A DNA stretch of 64,000 nucleotides from Mycoplana dimorpha (GCF_003046475.1 NZ_PZZZ01000004.1:409195-473194), one strand, 5' to 3'; shown: positions 1 to 10,825, counted from the first letter of the stretch. Notes: generated from the letters alone by a model not told the origin. Made by a program: numbers and translations.

Positions 1-541
1 AGGGCCCCATGTCGAGGATCGGCCCGCCGCCGGGGGCGAAGAAGAAGTCCGGGTTCGGGTGCCAGCGCTCCATGCCGGGACCGAGCACGTGGGCCGTGCC
101 GGACATCACCTTGCCGATCCGGCCGGCGTCGATGAGGTGGCGGGCGAACTGGTGCGAGCCGCCGAGAAAGGTGTCTGGCGCCGAACCCACGCTTACCCCG
201 TTCGTCTCCGCGATGCGCCTGAGGTCCTCGCCCTGCTCGAGCGTCAGCACGAAGGGCTTTTCCGAATAGACGTGCTTGCCGGCGATGAGCGTGCGCCGCG
301 ACACCGGGTAGTGTGCCTCCGGAACAGTCAGGTTCACCACCACGTCGACGGCCGGATTGGCGAGCAGCGCCTCGATCTCCTGCGCCTCCACGCCGAATTC
401 TTCTGCCCGCGCCGCCGATGCCGCCGGGTTGATATCGGCACAGGCAACAACCTTCAGGTTCCTGAACATCGGCACCAGCTTGAAATAGGCGGCCGAGATG
501 TTGCCGCAACCGATGATGCCGACTCCGGATTCCTTGCTCAT
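1..541 (-). CDS. Gfo/Idh/MocA-family oxidoreductase, N-terminal part (runs off left edge)
   Basis: NAD(P)-dependent sugar or polyol dehydrogenase, seen only for its first 180 or so codons because the 3' end lies outside the window. The N-terminus reads MSKESGVGIIGCGNIS, with the Rossmann nucleotide-binding motif GxGxxxA/S, and further in there is the EKP motif (HVYSEKPF) typical of this family. The ATG at 541-539 overlaps the TGA of the upstream isomerase gene by four bases (ATGA), so the two are translationally coupled. The pair looks like part of a carbohydrate or inositol-type catabolic operon. The substrate cannot be told from the sequence. Confidence 0.85.
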   Translation of the reverse strand, partial: MSKESGVGIIGCGNISAAYFKLVPMFRNLKVVACADINPAASAARAEEFGVEAQEIEALLANPAVDVVVNLTVPEAHYPVSRRTLIAGKHVYSEKPFVLTLEQGEDLRRIAETNGVSVGSAPDTFLGGSHQFARHLIDAGRIGKVMSGTAHVLGPGMERWHPNPDFFFAPGGGPILDMGP

Positions 542-1320
542 GGGACTCGTTCCTCAGCGTGAAATGCCGCGATTGTCGCGATCGAGCGTTCGGCGAGGCG
601 CTTCAGGTCGCTTGGATTGTCGTGCTCGACGATGAAGTGTTTGGCGCTTGTTGGGGCAAGGGCGGCCATCAAGTCGCCCCAGGGCAACGTGCCGTGGCCG
701 ACATCGGCCCAGCCATCCTCGTCGAGTTTTTCGCCGGCCGGGGCGATGTCCTTGACGTGCACGGACGAGATACGGTCGGCGTATTTCTTGATCCACACGA
801 AGGGATCGGCGCCGCCCTTCGCAATCCACGCGACATCCGCCTCCCAGGAAAGGTCCGGACCGCCGGCAAGGATCAGTTCCATCGGAACCGGGCCATCTGT
901 AATCGGCGAAAACTCGAAGTCGTGGTTGTGCCAGCCAAAATCCAGACCGGCGTTACGGTATGGCTTAGACGCCCCTTGCAGCCGCGCCCCGAAGGCGCGC
1001 CACCCGGCCGCGTCGGCCGGCCTGTCCTCCGGCGCCAGATAGGGACAGTAGATGGACTTTATGCCGAGGATGCGAGCGATCTCGAGGACCCGGTCGACCT
1101 TGTGCTCGAGCAGGTCGAGACCGAAATGGGCTGTCGGCATGGTCAGACCGTTCCGCTCGAGTTTTGCCTTCAGGGACATGGCCTCGCCGGGATCCAGCGA
1201 CGGGTAGAGGGCGCCATAACCCTCTACCTCCCGGTAGCCGGCCTGCGCGAGCAGCCGGAAGACGCTTTCCAGCGGCAAGAAATTGCGGGCGCTGTAGAGC
1301 TGGAAGCCGATAGTCCGCAC
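538..1320 (-). CDS. Sugar phosphate isomerase/epimerase (xylose isomerase-like TIM barrel)
   Basis: A 260-residue TIM-barrel enzyme of the AP-endonuclease-2/IolE superfamily. Motifs expected for metal-binding strands are visible: GWHNHDFEF, WEADVAWI, SVHVKDI and FIVEHDNP near the C-terminus. I place the start at a GTG (1320-1318) because it has a good ribosome site (GAGGAGG) 7 bases upstream and gives the normal N-terminus VRTIGFQLYSARN; a longer frame reaches 1419 but lacks family similarity. The stop overlaps the start of the Gfo/Idh gene. Such pairs usually interconvert or oxidise inositols or keto-sugars; the exact substrate is unknown. Confidence 0.85.
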   Translation of the reverse strand: MRTIGFQLYSARNFLPLESVFRLLAQAGYREVEGYGALYPSLDPGEAMSLKAKLERNGLTMPTAHFGLDLLEHKVDRVLEIARILGIKSIYCPYLAPEDRPADAAGWRAFGARLQGASKPYRNAGLDFGWHNHDFEFSPITDGPVPMELILAGGPDLSWEADVAWIAKGGADPFVWIKKYADRISSVHVKDIAPAGEKLDEDGWADVGHGTLPWGDLMAALAPTSAKHFIVEHDNPSDLKRLAERSIATIAAFHAEERVP

Positions 1321-1655
1321 TGCGGTTCCTCCTCGAAACGGCGTGTGTTCGAACAAGGGGCAGACCTTGGCTGCCTTCCGAACGGACGCCGTCCACCCCG
1401 CCAGGGGTCGCCGGCGCAATGCAACGACAGGAGGTTACCACCGGGAGCGCTGCCTTCAATCGGCAATTGGTGCAAATGTCGTTTGAGCCGGGTCGCAGTT
1501 TCGGGCAGACGGCATGCCACAACGACACCGGTGCCGCCATCCACACCCCTGCCCCGCCAAACCGCAGCCTCGGCACGCCATTCCGCCTTTTTGTTCCCGC
1601 CGTCCAATTTGCCGCTTGCATAGCGATCATCGAGACGATAGGGGTTGCATCGGTT
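1321..1655. other. Gene-free spacer between isomerase gene and tRNA-Pro
   Basis: About 335 bases with no credible gene. The minus-strand part next to 1320 should hold the promoter and leader of the isomerase/oxidoreductase operon. Open frames crossing it are high-GC frames without recognisable protein features. Confidence 0.5.
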
Positions 1656-1732
<77 letters not shown>

Positions 1733-1909
1733 TTTAATCAGACACTTAGCTACCCGTGTTTGAACCGGCTGCAAAATTCGGCCTCTTGCCAGCCAGGCTT
1801 GGCCATTTCCTTGAACAGCTTGTTTCGTCATCGCCGTGAACCGCCTCGGCTCCGCGGGCGGAACATTGGCCTTTCCCTTCCGTTATGCTTGCGCATTGGA
1901 GGAAGAGCC

Positions 1910-2095
1910 ATGGGCATTCGGAACGCTCCCACGCAAAAGGGTAAGGAAGCCGCACAAGGCCTTCACGAGGCAGCTCGTGAGGACGAGCGGAAGGTCGAAT
2001 CTGAAAAGGGGTCTGCATTGAAGAAGGGTGCAGACCGCTTCGAAGAGCGCTCGAAAAGCTCCGACAGCAAGAGCGCAGGCGAAAAGCAGAAGTAA
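1910..2095 (+). CDS. Small, highly charged hypothetical protein (61 aa)
   Basis: The ATG at 1910 follows a clear GGAGGAA site, which is the main reason for calling it. The product is rich in Lys, Glu, Ser and Ala, has no hydrophobic segment and ends in a low-complexity stretch (KSSDSKSAGEKQK), so it is probably disordered or helical and soluble. It lies 178 bases downstream of tRNA-Pro on the same strand and converges with merR. I do not recognise the family and assign no function. Confidence 0.55.
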   Translation: MGIRNAPTQKGKEAAQGLHEAAREDERKVESEKGSALKKGADRFEERSKSSDSKSAGEKQK

Positions 2096-2212
2096 GAGCC
2101 TTCGAGCACTTTAGCGCTGATGTCGGCCGCCCGTTACCGGCGGCGGGGGTAGCCTCCGCGCCGACGGTTTCAAGGAAACGACTACCATCCCGATCCGGTT
2201 GGTAGCGCGCCC

Positions 2213-2743
2213 TCAGCGCACCTGGTCGAGCAGGCGCTTGCATTCCAGCAGGTCATAGAGCGCTTCCTGCAGCAGTGCGCGGTCCTCCTTGCCGACGCTG
2301 CTCTTGCCGATCGAAATCTCCGGCGTGTCGTCGCTGTTGCCGCCGACAAACGAGAAAAAGCGGCGGCTGGCCGGCGCCTTGGCGCGGCCGACGATCTGGT
2401 CGTCGTCGGCCGTCTTCGGGGCGGCGGGCTCCTCCTGGCTGGCGGCGGCCAGCGCCTCCACCGTCGCCAGATCGCCGCTGGCGATCGCCGCGACGAACTT
2501 GTTGCCGTTGTTCTTCAGGAGCTTCTGGACGCCCTTGATGGTGTAGCCGTGGTCGTAGAGGAGGTGCCGGATGCCCTTCAGCAACTCGACGTCGTCGGGA
2601 CGATAGTAGCGCCGGCCGCCGCCGCGCTTCATCGGCTTGATCTGCGAGAAGCGCGTCTCCCAGAAACGCAGCACGTGCTGCGGCAGGTCTAGATCGTCGG
2701 CGACTTCGCTGATGGTGCGGAACGCGTCGGGGCTCTTCTCCAT
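2213..2743 (-). CDS. MerR-family transcriptional regulator
   Basis: A 176-residue protein with an N-terminal MerR-type winged helix-turn-helix (about residues 8-75: [49 protein letters not shown]). The C-terminal half is variable and lacks the conserved metal-binding cysteines of classical MerR, so the effector is unknown. It follows ihfA on the same strand by about 100 bases, a pairing I recall as common in Rhizobiales. ATG start at 2743. Confidence 0.9.
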   Translation of the reverse strand: MEKSPDAFRTISEVADDLDLPQHVLRFWETRFSQIKPMKRGGGRRYYRPDDVELLKGIRHLLYDHGYTIKGVQKLLKNNGNKFVAAIASGDLATVEALAAASQEEPAAPKTADDDQIVGRAKAPASRRFFSFVGGNSDDTPEISIGKSSVGKEDRALLQEALYDLLECKRLLDQVR

Positions 2744-2845
2744 CGATCAACCTCACTGTACGACCAACCGGTCCGCCGGCAAAAAAGGCCGGCGACCGAA
2801 TCGTTGTATTCCAGCGGGTTATGGCGGCTTATTCAAGCCGAAATT

Positions 2846-3208
2846 TCACGGCTCCGACGACCGGCGCCCCTCGGCCGCGGGCGATTGCATCTTCTGCTTG
2901 GCCTTGCGCGCCGTATGCGCCTTCAAGACCCGCTGCTTCAGCACGTTCGAGGCCTTGAAGGTCATGACGCGCCGCGGCGAGATCGGCACTTCCTCGCCGG
3001 TCTTCGGGTTTCGGCCGATGCGCTCGTTCTTGTCGCGCACCTGGAAGGTCGCGAACGAGGAGAGCTTGACGCTTTCACCGCGCACGATGGCGTTGCAGAT
3101 TTCATCGATGACGGTCTCGACGAGCTCCGCCGATTCGGTTCTGGACAGGCCGACCTTACGAAAGACTGATTCGGCCAAATCTGCGCGTGTCACGGTTTTG
3201 CCGCTCAT
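2846..3208 (-). CDS. ihfA: Integration host factor subunit alpha
   Basis: DNA-bending nucleoid protein; the alpha subunit pairs with IhfB. The 120-residue sequence has the whole HU/IHF fold: the N-terminal helix pair ([20 protein letters not shown]), the dimer signature [12 protein letters not shown] and the DNA-intercalating arm [14 protein letters not shown] followed by SPRRVMTF. A basic, probably disordered tail of about 20 residues follows the core. The ATG at 3208 is preceded by GGGAG. It lies downstream of fabH and plsX on the same strand. Confidence 0.97.
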   Translation of the reverse strand: MSGKTVTRADLAESVFRKVGLSRTESAELVETVIDEICNAIVRGESVKLSSFATFQVRDKNERIGRNPKTGEEVPISPRRVMTFKASNVLKQRVLKAHTARKAKQKMQSPAAEGRRSSEP

Positions 3209-3313
3209 CTTCTCCCACCGTTCTTATTGAAAGGCTTAGCTTATCGGGCAAGAGTATTTCCCTTGCCCTTGCCGGTCAAGCGCTGTTCAGACGGACGTGA
3301 AGACGGGTTTGCG

Positions 3314-4285
3314 CTACCAGCGCAGCAGCACGGCGCCCCAGGTAAAGCCCCCGCCCATCGCTTCGAGGAGCACGAGATCGCCCTCCTTGATGCGCCCGTC
3401 GCCGGCAGCCGCCGCAAGCGCCAACGGAATGGAGGCGGCCGACGTGTTGCCATGCAGATCCACGGTGACGACGACCTTCTCCAGGGGAATGCCAAGTTTC
3501 TTGGCCGAGCCGTCGATGATGCGGCGGTTCGCCTGGTGCGGCACCATCCAGTCGAGATCGTCGACCGACAGGCCCGTGGCGTCGAAGGCGGCAACGATCA
3601 CGTCGGTGATCATGCCGACGGCGTGCTTGAAGACCTCGCGCCCTTCCATGCGCAGGTGCCCGACCGTTCCGGTCGTGGAAGGGCCCCCGTCAACGTAAAG
3701 CTTGTCACGATGGGCGCCATCGGAACGCAATTGCGAGGTGAGCACGCCGCGGTCGGCAACCGTACCCTCGCCTTCCAAAGCCTCGAGCACGACCGCGCCC
3801 GCTCCGTCGCCGAAGAGAACGCAGGTGGTGCGGTCGGTCCAGTCGAGGATGCGCGAGAACGTCTCGGCGCCGATTACCAGCACGCGGCGCGCCATGCCGC
3901 CGCGGATATAGGCATCCGCGGTCGCCATGGCGTAGACGAAACCCGAGCAGACCGCCTGCATGTCGAAGGCATAGCCGTGGCTCATGCCGAGCCTGTTCTG
4001 GATATTGACCGCCGTGGCCGGGAAGGTGTTGTCGGGCGTGGAGGTGGCGACGATGATGAGGTCGATATCGGCGGGGCTGAGGCCAGCCCTGTCGAGCGCC
4101 GCGCGCGCCGCTTCGGCGCCGAGCGAAGCCGTCGTCTCGCCTTCGCCTGCGATGTAACGCTGGCGGATGCCGGTCCGCTGCACGATCCACTCGTCCGAGG
4201 TGTCGACCATGCTTTCAAGCTCACGGTTCGTGAGCACCCGCTTCGGAAGCGCCGTCCCGAAACCGCGTACAACTGAACGGATCAT
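3314..4285 (-). CDS. fabH: Beta-ketoacyl-ACP synthase III
   Basis: Starts fatty acid synthesis by condensing acetyl-CoA with malonyl-ACP. The 323-residue length is normal. The catalytic triad is visible: Cys113 in DMQAVCSGF, His250 in VPHQANRR and Asn280 in DLHGNTSAA. The gene begins 8 bases after the stop of plsX on the same strand and is followed by ihfA; plsX-fabH-ihfA is a conserved alphaproteobacterial order. The ATG at 4285 gives the usual N-terminus [10 protein letters not shown]. Confidence 0.98.
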   Translation of the reverse strand: MIRSVVRGFGTALPKRVLTNRELESMVDTSDEWIVQRTGIRQRYIAGEGETTASLGAEAARAALDRAGLSPADIDLIIVATSTPDNTFPATAVNIQNRLGMSHGYAFDMQAVCSGFVYAMATADAYIRGGMARRVLVIGAETFSRILDWTDRTTCVLFGDGAGAVVLEALEGEGTVADRGVLTSQLRSDGAHRDKLYVDGGPSTTGTVGHLRMEGREVFKHAVGMITDVIVAAFDATGLSVDDLDWMVPHQANRRIIDGSAKKLGIPLEKVVVTVDLHGNTSAASIPLALAAAAGDGRIKEGDLVLLEAMGGGFTWGAVLLRW

Positions 4286-4293
4286 ATGCTTTC

Positions 4294-5352
4294 CTATATC
4301 CCGTCGCTCATGCTGTCGGCCGCGCCTGCGACGGATCTGCCGGCATGATATCTCTTCAAGTCGTTCTCGATCTTTTCCTTCAGCCCGTTACGAGCCATGT
4401 CATAGCCGACGTCGACGGCCGCCGCAAAGCCTTCGGCGTCGGTGCCGCCGTGGCTCTTGATGACGATGCCGTTGAGACCGAGAAAGACGCCGCCGTTGAC
4501 CTTGCGCGGATCCATCTTCTCGCGCAGCCGGTCGAAGGCGCCCTTGGCCAGGATATAGCCGAGTTTCGCCATCAAGGTGCGCGACATGGCGGCGCGCAGG
4601 TACTCGGCGATCTGGCGGGCGGTGCCTTCGGCTGTCTTCAGGGCGATGTTTCCGGCGAAGCCTTCAGTCACGACGACGTCGACGGTGCCGCGGCCGATGT
4701 CGTCGCCTTCGACGAAGCCATAATAGTCGATCTTGTCGAAATTGGCTTCGCGGATGAGCTGGCCGGCGGCCTTGACCTCTTCCTGCCCCTTGATCTCCTC
4801 GACGCCGACATTGAGCAGGCCGAGCGTCGGCCGCTCGATCTCGAACAGGGCACGCGCCATCGCCCCGCCCATCAGTGCGAAGTCGAACAGCTGGTTGGCG
4901 TCGGCGCCGATCGTCGCGCCCACGTCGAGCACGATGCTCTCGCCACGCAGCGTCGGCCAGATGCCGGCGATGGCGGGCCGCTCGATATCGGCCATCATGC
5001 GCAGGCAGAATTTCGCCATGGCCATCAGCGCGCCGGTGTTGCCGGCGGAAACGGCGACGTCCGCCTCCCCCTTGGCAACCGCATCCAGCGCCCGCCACAT
5101 CGACGATTTGCCGCGGCCGCGCCGCAGCGCCTGGCTCGGCTTCTCGTCCATGCCGACGGCGATCTCGCAATCGGTGAAGGTGCTGGCGGCCTTCAGCTTG
5201 GGGTAGCTGTCCAGAAGCGGCAGGCATTGCGATGCAATGCCGAACAGGCAGAAGCGAATGTCGGGGTGACGTTCGAGCGCCTTGGCTATGCCAGGGATGA
5301 CGACCTTCGGCCCGACATCGCCACCCATGACATCAACGGATATTCTGACCAC
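4294..5352 (-). CDS. plsX: Phosphate acyltransferase PlsX
   Basis: Converts acyl-ACP plus phosphate to acyl-phosphate for phospholipid synthesis. The core reads [12 protein letters not shown] at the N-terminus, followed by [11 protein letters not shown] and [16 protein letters not shown], all PlsX signatures. I choose the GTG at 5352 (product 352 aa, [11 protein letters not shown]...), with AAGGA about 10 bases upstream. A much longer in-frame extension to 5886 overlaps the DUF177 gene on the same strand in another frame and looks spurious. It precedes fabH in the same transcription unit. Confidence 0.95.
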   Translation of the reverse strand: MVRISVDVMGGDVGPKVVIPGIAKALERHPDIRFCLFGIASQCLPLLDSYPKLKAASTFTDCEIAVGMDEKPSQALRRGRGKSSMWRALDAVAKGEADVAVSAGNTGALMAMAKFCLRMMADIERPAIAGIWPTLRGESIVLDVGATIGADANQLFDFALMGGAMARALFEIERPTLGLLNVGVEEIKGQEEVKAAGQLIREANFDKIDYYGFVEGDDIGRGTVDVVVTEGFAGNIALKTAEGTARQIAEYLRAAMSRTLMAKLGYILAKGAFDRLREKMDPRKVNGGVFLGLNGIVIKSHGGTDAEGFAAAVDVGYDMARNGLKEKIENDLKRYHAGRSVAGAADSMSDGI

Positions 5353-5453
5353 GCGAGTCCAGTCCTTTTCTCCAGCCCCGGGGGCGGAATTTGGGTCAAA
5401 ATACCGCTTTTCGTCCGGGTGACAATCGAATTGTCGCGGCCGCAACCGCCCAT

Positions 5454-6005
5454 TCAGTTCTTTTTCCAGTCCTTTAGCGCGGCGAAGGGAGAGGGCTTGG
5501 CGTCGTCCTCTTCGCTGCTTTCCACATGGGCCGAGAACATCGCCCCGGCCTTGCGGGGATAATGATCGATCGCCATCGCGGCATATTCGGCGGCAACTGC
5601 GCCGGCATCGATGGCGTCGCCCTCGAAGGTCTCGGGACTGTCGGGGCCGTCCGGATCGAGCAGCATCTCGCCGCCCTCGATATTCGGCGCCCTCGCCAGC
5701 TTCGATCCTTCCGGCACGAACACCGCGTCGACCGCCTCGTCGATTTTGTCTTCCACCGGCTCGAGCGTCACGACGCAGGCCTGGACGATGTCCGCCTGAA
5801 CGCGTCCCTTCAGCCTCACCCCGTCCCGCTTCCAGCGCTGGATCTGGAATTCGGCAGCAAACGACCGCACCTCGGGGACATCCCACTGTCGCGCCAGCGC
5901 CACCAGTTCCGCAGCATCGGCCGTGATCGTCACGGTCACCGGATTGTTCGAGACGTGCCCGACCTTCACCCTGTAGGAGAATGGACCGTCTTCCATATGC
6001 TTCAT
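5454..6005 (-). CDS. DUF177 (YceD-like) domain protein
   Basis: A 183-residue DUF177 protein. In bacteria and plastids this family is linked to ribosomal RNA accumulation and often precedes rpmF-plsX; here it directly precedes plsX. Seen: the motif [20 protein letters not shown] in the middle and an acidic C-terminal half. The ATG at 6005 has AAGGAA about 6 bases upstream, better than the GTG five codons earlier. No rpmF is present between this gene and plsX. Confidence 0.85.
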   Translation of the reverse strand: MKHMEDGPFSYRVKVGHVSNNPVTVTITADAAELVALARQWDVPEVRSFAAEFQIQRWKRDGVRLKGRVQADIVQACVVTLEPVEDKIDEAVDAVFVPEGSKLARAPNIEGGEMLLDPDGPDSPETFEGDAIDAGAVAAEYAAMAIDHYPRKAGAMFSAHVESSEEDDAKPSPFAALKDWKKN

Positions 6006-6026
6006 GTCAGTTTCCTTCACCGCCGG

Positions 6027-6575
6027 TCAGGCCGCGGGTCCAGCCGCCGGCAACTGCGCGTCCCCGGTCTCGACGGAGATCTCGTCGAGCGCGGTCAGGT
6101 GCGCTTCCGCGGCGAAGAGATAGTCGGCAAGGCCTTGCATGCTCGGCGCGGCATCGCCGTCATCCGGATAGATATTGCGTTTCAGCGCCCCTGCAAGGGC
6201 CGCCCGGTCGCCGGCCTCGAGTGCTGCCGCGTAGGCTTCGAGCCGGCCGTAGAAACGTGCCGCCAGCTTCTTCATCCGCTTCGGCACGCCGACGTCGCTG
6301 ATGCCGAGTTCGCGGATCGAGTGGTCGATGTCCTGGAAGAAGGCGTCGACGATCTGCTGGGCGATCTCCTGACCCGAGGTGGCCGAGGCACGGGTGCGGC
6401 GGAAATAGAGGATAAGCACCGCCGAAAGCATCTCGAGCCGCCCCATTACCGTGTCGGGCACGTCGAGCGCCTCGTAAAGATAGGGCTGGCGCGCGGCGCT
6501 GGTCAGGTGTGCATATTGGCGTTCGACGATCCGCTGGTTGGCGTTTTTTTTCCTGAACAGGCTGAAGATCATCAT
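6027..6575 (-). CDS. Ubiquinol-cytochrome c chaperone family protein (CBP3-like)
   Basis: A 182-residue protein matching the CBP3/UQCC1 family, which helps assemble cytochrome b of the bc1 complex. Seen: YEALDVPDTVMGRLEMLSAVLILYFRR, then FFQDIDHSIRELGISDVGVPKRMKKLAARFYGR, the family's signature helices. Two consecutive ATG codons (6575 and 6572) are possible starts; both give MIFSLFRKK, and the ribosome site is weak. It lies just upstream of the DUF177 gene, 21 bases from that gene's chosen start. Confidence 0.87.
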   Translation of the reverse strand: MMIFSLFRKKNANQRIVERQYAHLTSAARQPYLYEALDVPDTVMGRLEMLSAVLILYFRRTRASATSGQEIAQQIVDAFFQDIDHSIRELGISDVGVPKRMKKLAARFYGRLEAYAAALEAGDRAALAGALKRNIYPDDGDAAPSMQGLADYLFAAEAHLTALDEISVETGDAQLPAAGPAA

Positions 6576-6734
6576 AACGCCTAGTTTTGGCTCATTGAAG
6601 GGCGGGGCGCGGCCGGTGCCGTGTTGCATGACAGCCGAAGCTGGTTTACCGAAGCATGCACGAATTGCAATGGCTCGCCGGCCATCTTAGCTTCAAGGGG
6701 ATTGTCGTTGAAGAGACGGTATTTCAGGACTGAC

Positions 6735-7202
6735 ATGAATTTGCTGCGCAACGCCACTATTGCCATCGCCCTTTCCACCACCCTTCTCGCCGGCTGCCAG
6801 ACAGGCGAAGTCCTCAACCAGGGCTATATCGTGGATGAGCAGACGCTGGCGCTTGCCCCGGTCGGCTCCTCGCGCGAACAGGTGCTGCTGTCGCTCGGAA
6901 CACCGTCGACGACGGCGACCTTCGACAACGAGGTCTTCTATTACATCTCGCAGAAGCGCGTCCGGCCGATCGCCTTCATGAAGCCCAAGCTGATCGACCA
7001 GAGCGTGCTCGCCGTCTATTTCAACAAGGACGGCAATGTCGAGCGGCTCGCGAACTACACGGCGAAGGACGGGGTGCCGTTCGACATGATCTCGCGGACC
7101 ACGCCGACCGGCGGCGTCGAGCAGACCTTCCTCGGCCAGCTCCTGAAGGGCGGCAACGACCCGAACGCCGCGATCCGCAACGCGCTGGCCGGACCGCAAT
7201 AG
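6735..7202 (+). CDS. bamE: Outer membrane assembly lipoprotein BamE (SmpA/OmlA)
   Basis: Small lipoprotein of the BAM complex that inserts beta-barrel proteins in the outer membrane. The 155-residue product starts [16 protein letters not shown] and has the lipobox LLAGC with the acylated cysteine at residue 21. The SmpA/OmlA motif follows: [30 protein letters not shown]. It is transcribed divergently from the bc1 chaperone gene and is followed by a strong terminator. I chose the ATG at 6735 because earlier in-frame starts would put about 38 residues before the signal peptide. Confidence 0.93.
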   Translation: MNLLRNATIAIALSTTLLAGCQTGEVLNQGYIVDEQTLALAPVGSSREQVLLSLGTPSTTATFDNEVFYYISQKRVRPIAFMKPKLIDQSVLAVYFNKDGNVERLANYTAKDGVPFDMISRTTPTGGVEQTFLGQLLKGGNDPNAAIRNALAGPQ

Positions 7203-7229
7203 TCGGCGCCGTTGCAGTCGATAAAATGA

Positions 7230-7261
7230 AAACCCCGCGAGGCCGGCGCCTCGCGGGGTTT
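7230..7261. terminator. Strong bidirectional hairpin terminator between bamE and hppA
   Basis: A perfect 14-bp stem (AAACCCCGCGAGGC / GCCTCGCGGGGTTT) with a CGGC loop sits between the convergent genes bamE and hppA. The A and T ends of the stem give short U tracts on either strand, so it can end transcription from both sides. Confidence 0.9.
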
Positions 7262-7279
7262 CTTGTCTGGTCCCGTGTC

Positions 7280-9416
7280 TCAGGCCAGGACGGCCAGGAG
7301 AAGCAGGGCGACGATGTTGGTGATCTTGATCGCCGGGTTGACGGCGGGTCCGGCCGTGTCCTTGTAGGGGTCGCCGACGGTGTCGCCGGTGACGGAGGCC
7401 TTGTGGGCCTCGGAGCCCTTCATGTGCCGTTGCCCGTCCTTGTCGACGAAGCCGTCCTCGAAGCTCTTCTTGGCGTTGTCCCAGGCACCGCCCCCGGACG
7501 TCATGGAGATCGCCACGAACAGGCCGTTGACGATGACGCCGAGCAGCGATGCGCCGAGTGCCGCAAAGGCCGAGGCCTTGGAACCGGAAATCAGCAGCAC
7601 GCCGAAATAGACGACGAGCGGCGCCAGCACCGGCAGGAGCGACGGCACGATCATCTCGCGGATCGCCGCCTTGGTCAGCAGGTCGACGGCGCGGCCATAG
7701 TTCGGCTTGTCCTTGCCTTGCATGATGCCGGGTTTCTCCTTGAACTGCCTGCGCACCTCCTCGACGATCGAGCCGGCCGCCCGGCCGACCGCCGTCATGG
7801 CGATGCCCCCGAAGAGATAGGGAATCAGCCCGCCGAAGATCAGCCCGGCCACCACGTAGGGGTTCGACAGATCGAAGGAAATCTCGCCGATATTGGCGAA
7901 ATACGGATATTTGTCGCCATTGGCGGCAAAGTAGGACAGGTCGTTGGAATAGGCCGCGAACAGCACCAGCGCCCCGAGCCCGGCCGAGCCGATGGCATAG
8001 CCCTTCGTCACCGCCTTGGTGGTGTTGCCGACGGCGTCGAGCGCGTCCGTCGCCTTGCGCACGTCCGGCGACAGGTGCGACATCTCGGCGATGCCGCCGG
8101 CATTGTCGGTGACCGGACCGAAGGCGTCGAGCGCCACGATCATGCCGGCAAGCCCGAGCATGGCGGTGACGGCGATGGCCGTGCCGAACAGGCCGGCCAA
8201 CTGGTAGGTGGCGATGATGCCGCCGACGATGACGATCGCCGGCAGTGCCGTCGATTCCAGCGAGACCGCCAGGCCCTGGATGACGTTGGTGCCGTGGCCG
8301 GTCACCGAAGCCTGCGCGATTGAATTGACCGGCCGCTTGTTGGTGCCCGTGTAGTATTCGGTGATCACCACGATCAGCGCCGTGACGACGAGCCCGATGA
8401 GCCCGCAGACGAACAGGTTCGCCCCCCCTGACTTCGATGCCGCCAACCGTGCCGATCGAGCCCCAGCCGATCGTGAAGGAGGTCGCCGCGCCGAGGCCCA
8501 GGATCGACAGCGCGCCGGTGACGATCAGCCCCTTGTAGAGCGCCCCCATGATCGAGTTGTTGGTGCCAAGCTTGACGAAGAAGGTGCCGATGATCGAGGT
8601 GATGACGCAGGCCGCGCAGATCGCGAGCGGATAGGCCATGGCGGTTGCGAGGATCGGCGTGCCGCCGAAGAAGATCGCTGCCAGCACCATGGTGGCCACC
8701 ACGGTCACCGCGTAGGTTTCGAACAGGTCGGCGGCCATGCCGGCGCAGTCGCCGACATTGTCGCCGACGTTGTCGGCGATCGTGGCCGGATTGCGCGGAT
8801 CGTCCTCGGGAATGCCGGCCTCGACCTTGCCGACGAGGTCGCCGCCGACGTCGGCCCCCTTGGTGAAGATGCCGCCGCCGAGACGGGCGAAGATCGAGAT
8901 CAGCGACGCCCCGAAGCCGAGCGCCACCAGCGAGTCGATGACCTGGCGCGAGGCCGGATCATGGCCGAGCACGGCGGTGAGAATGTAGTAGTAGACCGAC
9001 ACGCCGAGAAGCGCGAGGCCTGCGACCAGCATGCCGGTGATCGCGCCCGACTTGAAGGCGATCTCGAGGCCGGAGGCCAGGCTGACCGAGGCGGCCTGGG
9101 CCGTGCGCACGTTGGCGCGGACGGAGACGTGCATGCCGATGAAGCCGGCCGCACCGGAAAGAACGGCGCCGATCAGGAACCCGATGGCGGCGGTCGAGGA
9201 CAGAAGAAGCCAGGCGGCGATGAAGACGATGACGCCGACGACTGCGATGGTCTTGTACTGGCGGGTCAGGTAAGCCTGCGCGCCCTCCCGGATATAGCCA
9301 GCAATTTCCTGCATGCGGGCGTTCCCCTGATCGGCGGCAAGCACCGACCGCGTCGCCCAGATGGCATAAACCACCGAGAGCAACCCGCATGCGATAACGC
9401 CCAATAGAATGGTCAT
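7280..9416 (-). pseudogene. hppA: Membrane proton-translocating pyrophosphatase HppA, one-base frameshift
   Basis: Integral membrane H+-pumping inorganic pyrophosphatase. The N-terminal frame ([16 protein letters not shown] 9416 after AGGAGG) contains [23 protein letters not shown] and [18 protein letters not shown], the pyrophosphate-binding motifs. It breaks at 8422-8428, a run of seven C's (seven G's in the message), and the rest ([21 protein letters not shown] to [18 protein letters not shown]) continues in another frame. With six G's the protein would be 711 residues without interruption, normal for this family. As written, the gene gives a truncated product. It may be real or a homopolymer sequencing error; both halves are otherwise perfectly preserved. 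Confidence 0.9.
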
Positions 9417-9589
9417 TTCGCTATTCCCTCCTGTGAGGCCGCATGTCCGTTCCGCCGCGGCCATAAAAAACGCCAGCGGCCCGCTTGCCTCCACACAAGA
9501 CGGGCAGTTGACGCAGCCGAGAGAGTGCAAGCGCGAATCGCCTGCGTCAAGTCGCCGCGTTGCGGGCGAAAATCGACAGGCCTCAGGTT

Positions 9590-10825
9590 TCAGGCCACGG
9601 GCTCAGTTTGCCCCTTCCGGCCGCGGTAAGCCAGCATCAGCACGAGGATAAGGCTGATTCCCGCCACCGGCCAGAACACGAGACTGATCGTCTGCCAGCC
9701 ATAGGCATTGAACACCTCGCCCGACGCGAACGAAGCCAGCGCGACCGTGCCGAACAGCACGATGTCATGGAAGCCCTGGACCTTGTCGGCCTCGTCCGGT
9801 CGGTAGCTGGAGACGACGATTGCCGTCGAGCCAATGAAGCCCAGGTTCCAGCCGATGCCGAGCAGCACCAGCGCCGCCCAGAAGTTCCAGAGTTCAACGC
9901 CGGCATGGGCGACCACGGCGCAGCCCATCAGGATCAGCAGCCCGGCCGCCACCACCTTCTCCGCGCCGAAACGCTGGATCAGCATGCCGGTGAAAAAGCT
10001 CGGCGCAAACATTGCAAGCACATGCCACTGGATGCCGAGGGTGGCGAGTTCCGGAGAAAAGCCGCAGCCGATCACCATGGCGAGCGGCGCGCCGGTCATC
10101 ATGAAGGTCATCAGCGCGTAACTGGAAATGCCGCAGACCATTCCGGTCAGGAAACGCTGGGTGAGAACGATCCGGCGGAGGGGCCGCGCCGGCGTCATCG
10201 CCTTCAGCCTGTGCGCATGCGCATCGGGCAGCCGCAGCAATAGGAAGAGCACGATCGCCGAAAGGAAGAGCGGCACAAGCGCGACGAACGCGCCGGCAAA
10301 CAGCACCGGCTCGAACAGGTCCTTGGTGAAGATGACGATCTGCGGGCCCAGAACGGCGGAAATCACCCCGCCCGCCAGGATCCAGGAAATCGCCCGTGGC
10401 TTGTAGAACGACGGCGACGCATCGGCCGCGGCAAAACGGATCTTTTGCGCGAAGCCGGCGGAAATCCCGATGAGGACGAAGCCGGCCGCCAGGAACCAGA
10501 AATCGGAGCGGAAGAGCGCCAGCGCCGCAAGTGTCCCGCCGGTTGCGCCGAGCAGCGCGCCGACGATGAAACCGGAGGCGCGGCCAAGCGCCCGTGCCAG
10601 CACGGCGATCAGGATTGCGCCGAGCGACACGCCGATGTTGAAGCCGGTCAGGGGGGCTGTTGCCAGCGACTTGTCGTCGCCGAGAAGCTGGTAGCCGGCG
10701 AGGCCGCCGATGGAAAAGACGACCGGTCCGGCGGAGCCGAGGATCGCCTGTGCCGCCGTCAGCAGGAAGACATTGCGTCGCGCCACCGACAGTTCGGTTT
10801 CCAGACCTTCCGCAGCGACCGTCAT
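9590..10825 (-). CDS. MFS transporter (12 TM)
   Basis: A 411-residue polytopic inner membrane protein with about twelve hydrophobic segments and the MFS arrangement of two six-helix halves. A soluble loop lies near residues 200-215 ([19 protein letters not shown]). The second half has [20 protein letters not shown], typical of a major facilitator subgroup often annotated only as MFS transporter. The substrate is unknown. The ATG is at 10825. It lies downstream of nusB, separated by a palindromic element. Confidence 0.88.
   Translation of the reverse strand: MTVAAEGLETELSVARRNVFLLTAAQAILGSAGPVVFSIGGLAGYQLLGDDKSLATAPLTGFNIGVSLGAILIAVLARALGRASGFIVGALLGATGGTLAALALFRSDFWFLAAGFVLIGISAGFAQKIRFAAADASPSFYKPRAISWILAGGVISAVLGPQIVIFTKDLFEPVLFAGAFVALVPLFLSAIVLFLLLRLPDAHAHRLKAMTPARPLRRIVLTQRFLTGMVCGISSYALMTFMMTGAPLAMVIGCGFSPELATLGIQWHVLAMFAPSFFTGMLIQRFGAEKVVAAGLLILMGCAVVAHAGVELWNFWAALVLLGIGWNLGFIGSTAIVVSSYRPDEADKVQGFHDIVLFGTVALASFASGEVFNAYGWQTISLVFWPVAGISLILVLMLAYRGRKGQTEPVA

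Noticed and set aside
2769-2798. Hairpin with an A-rich loop between merR and ihfA
   Set aside because: The arms pair but the U-rich part is in the loop, not after the stem, so I do not call a terminator.
4294-5886. 530-codon version of PlsX
   Set aside because: The extra 178 N-terminal codons overlap the DUF177 gene and lack PlsX similarity; the GTG at 5352 fits the family start.
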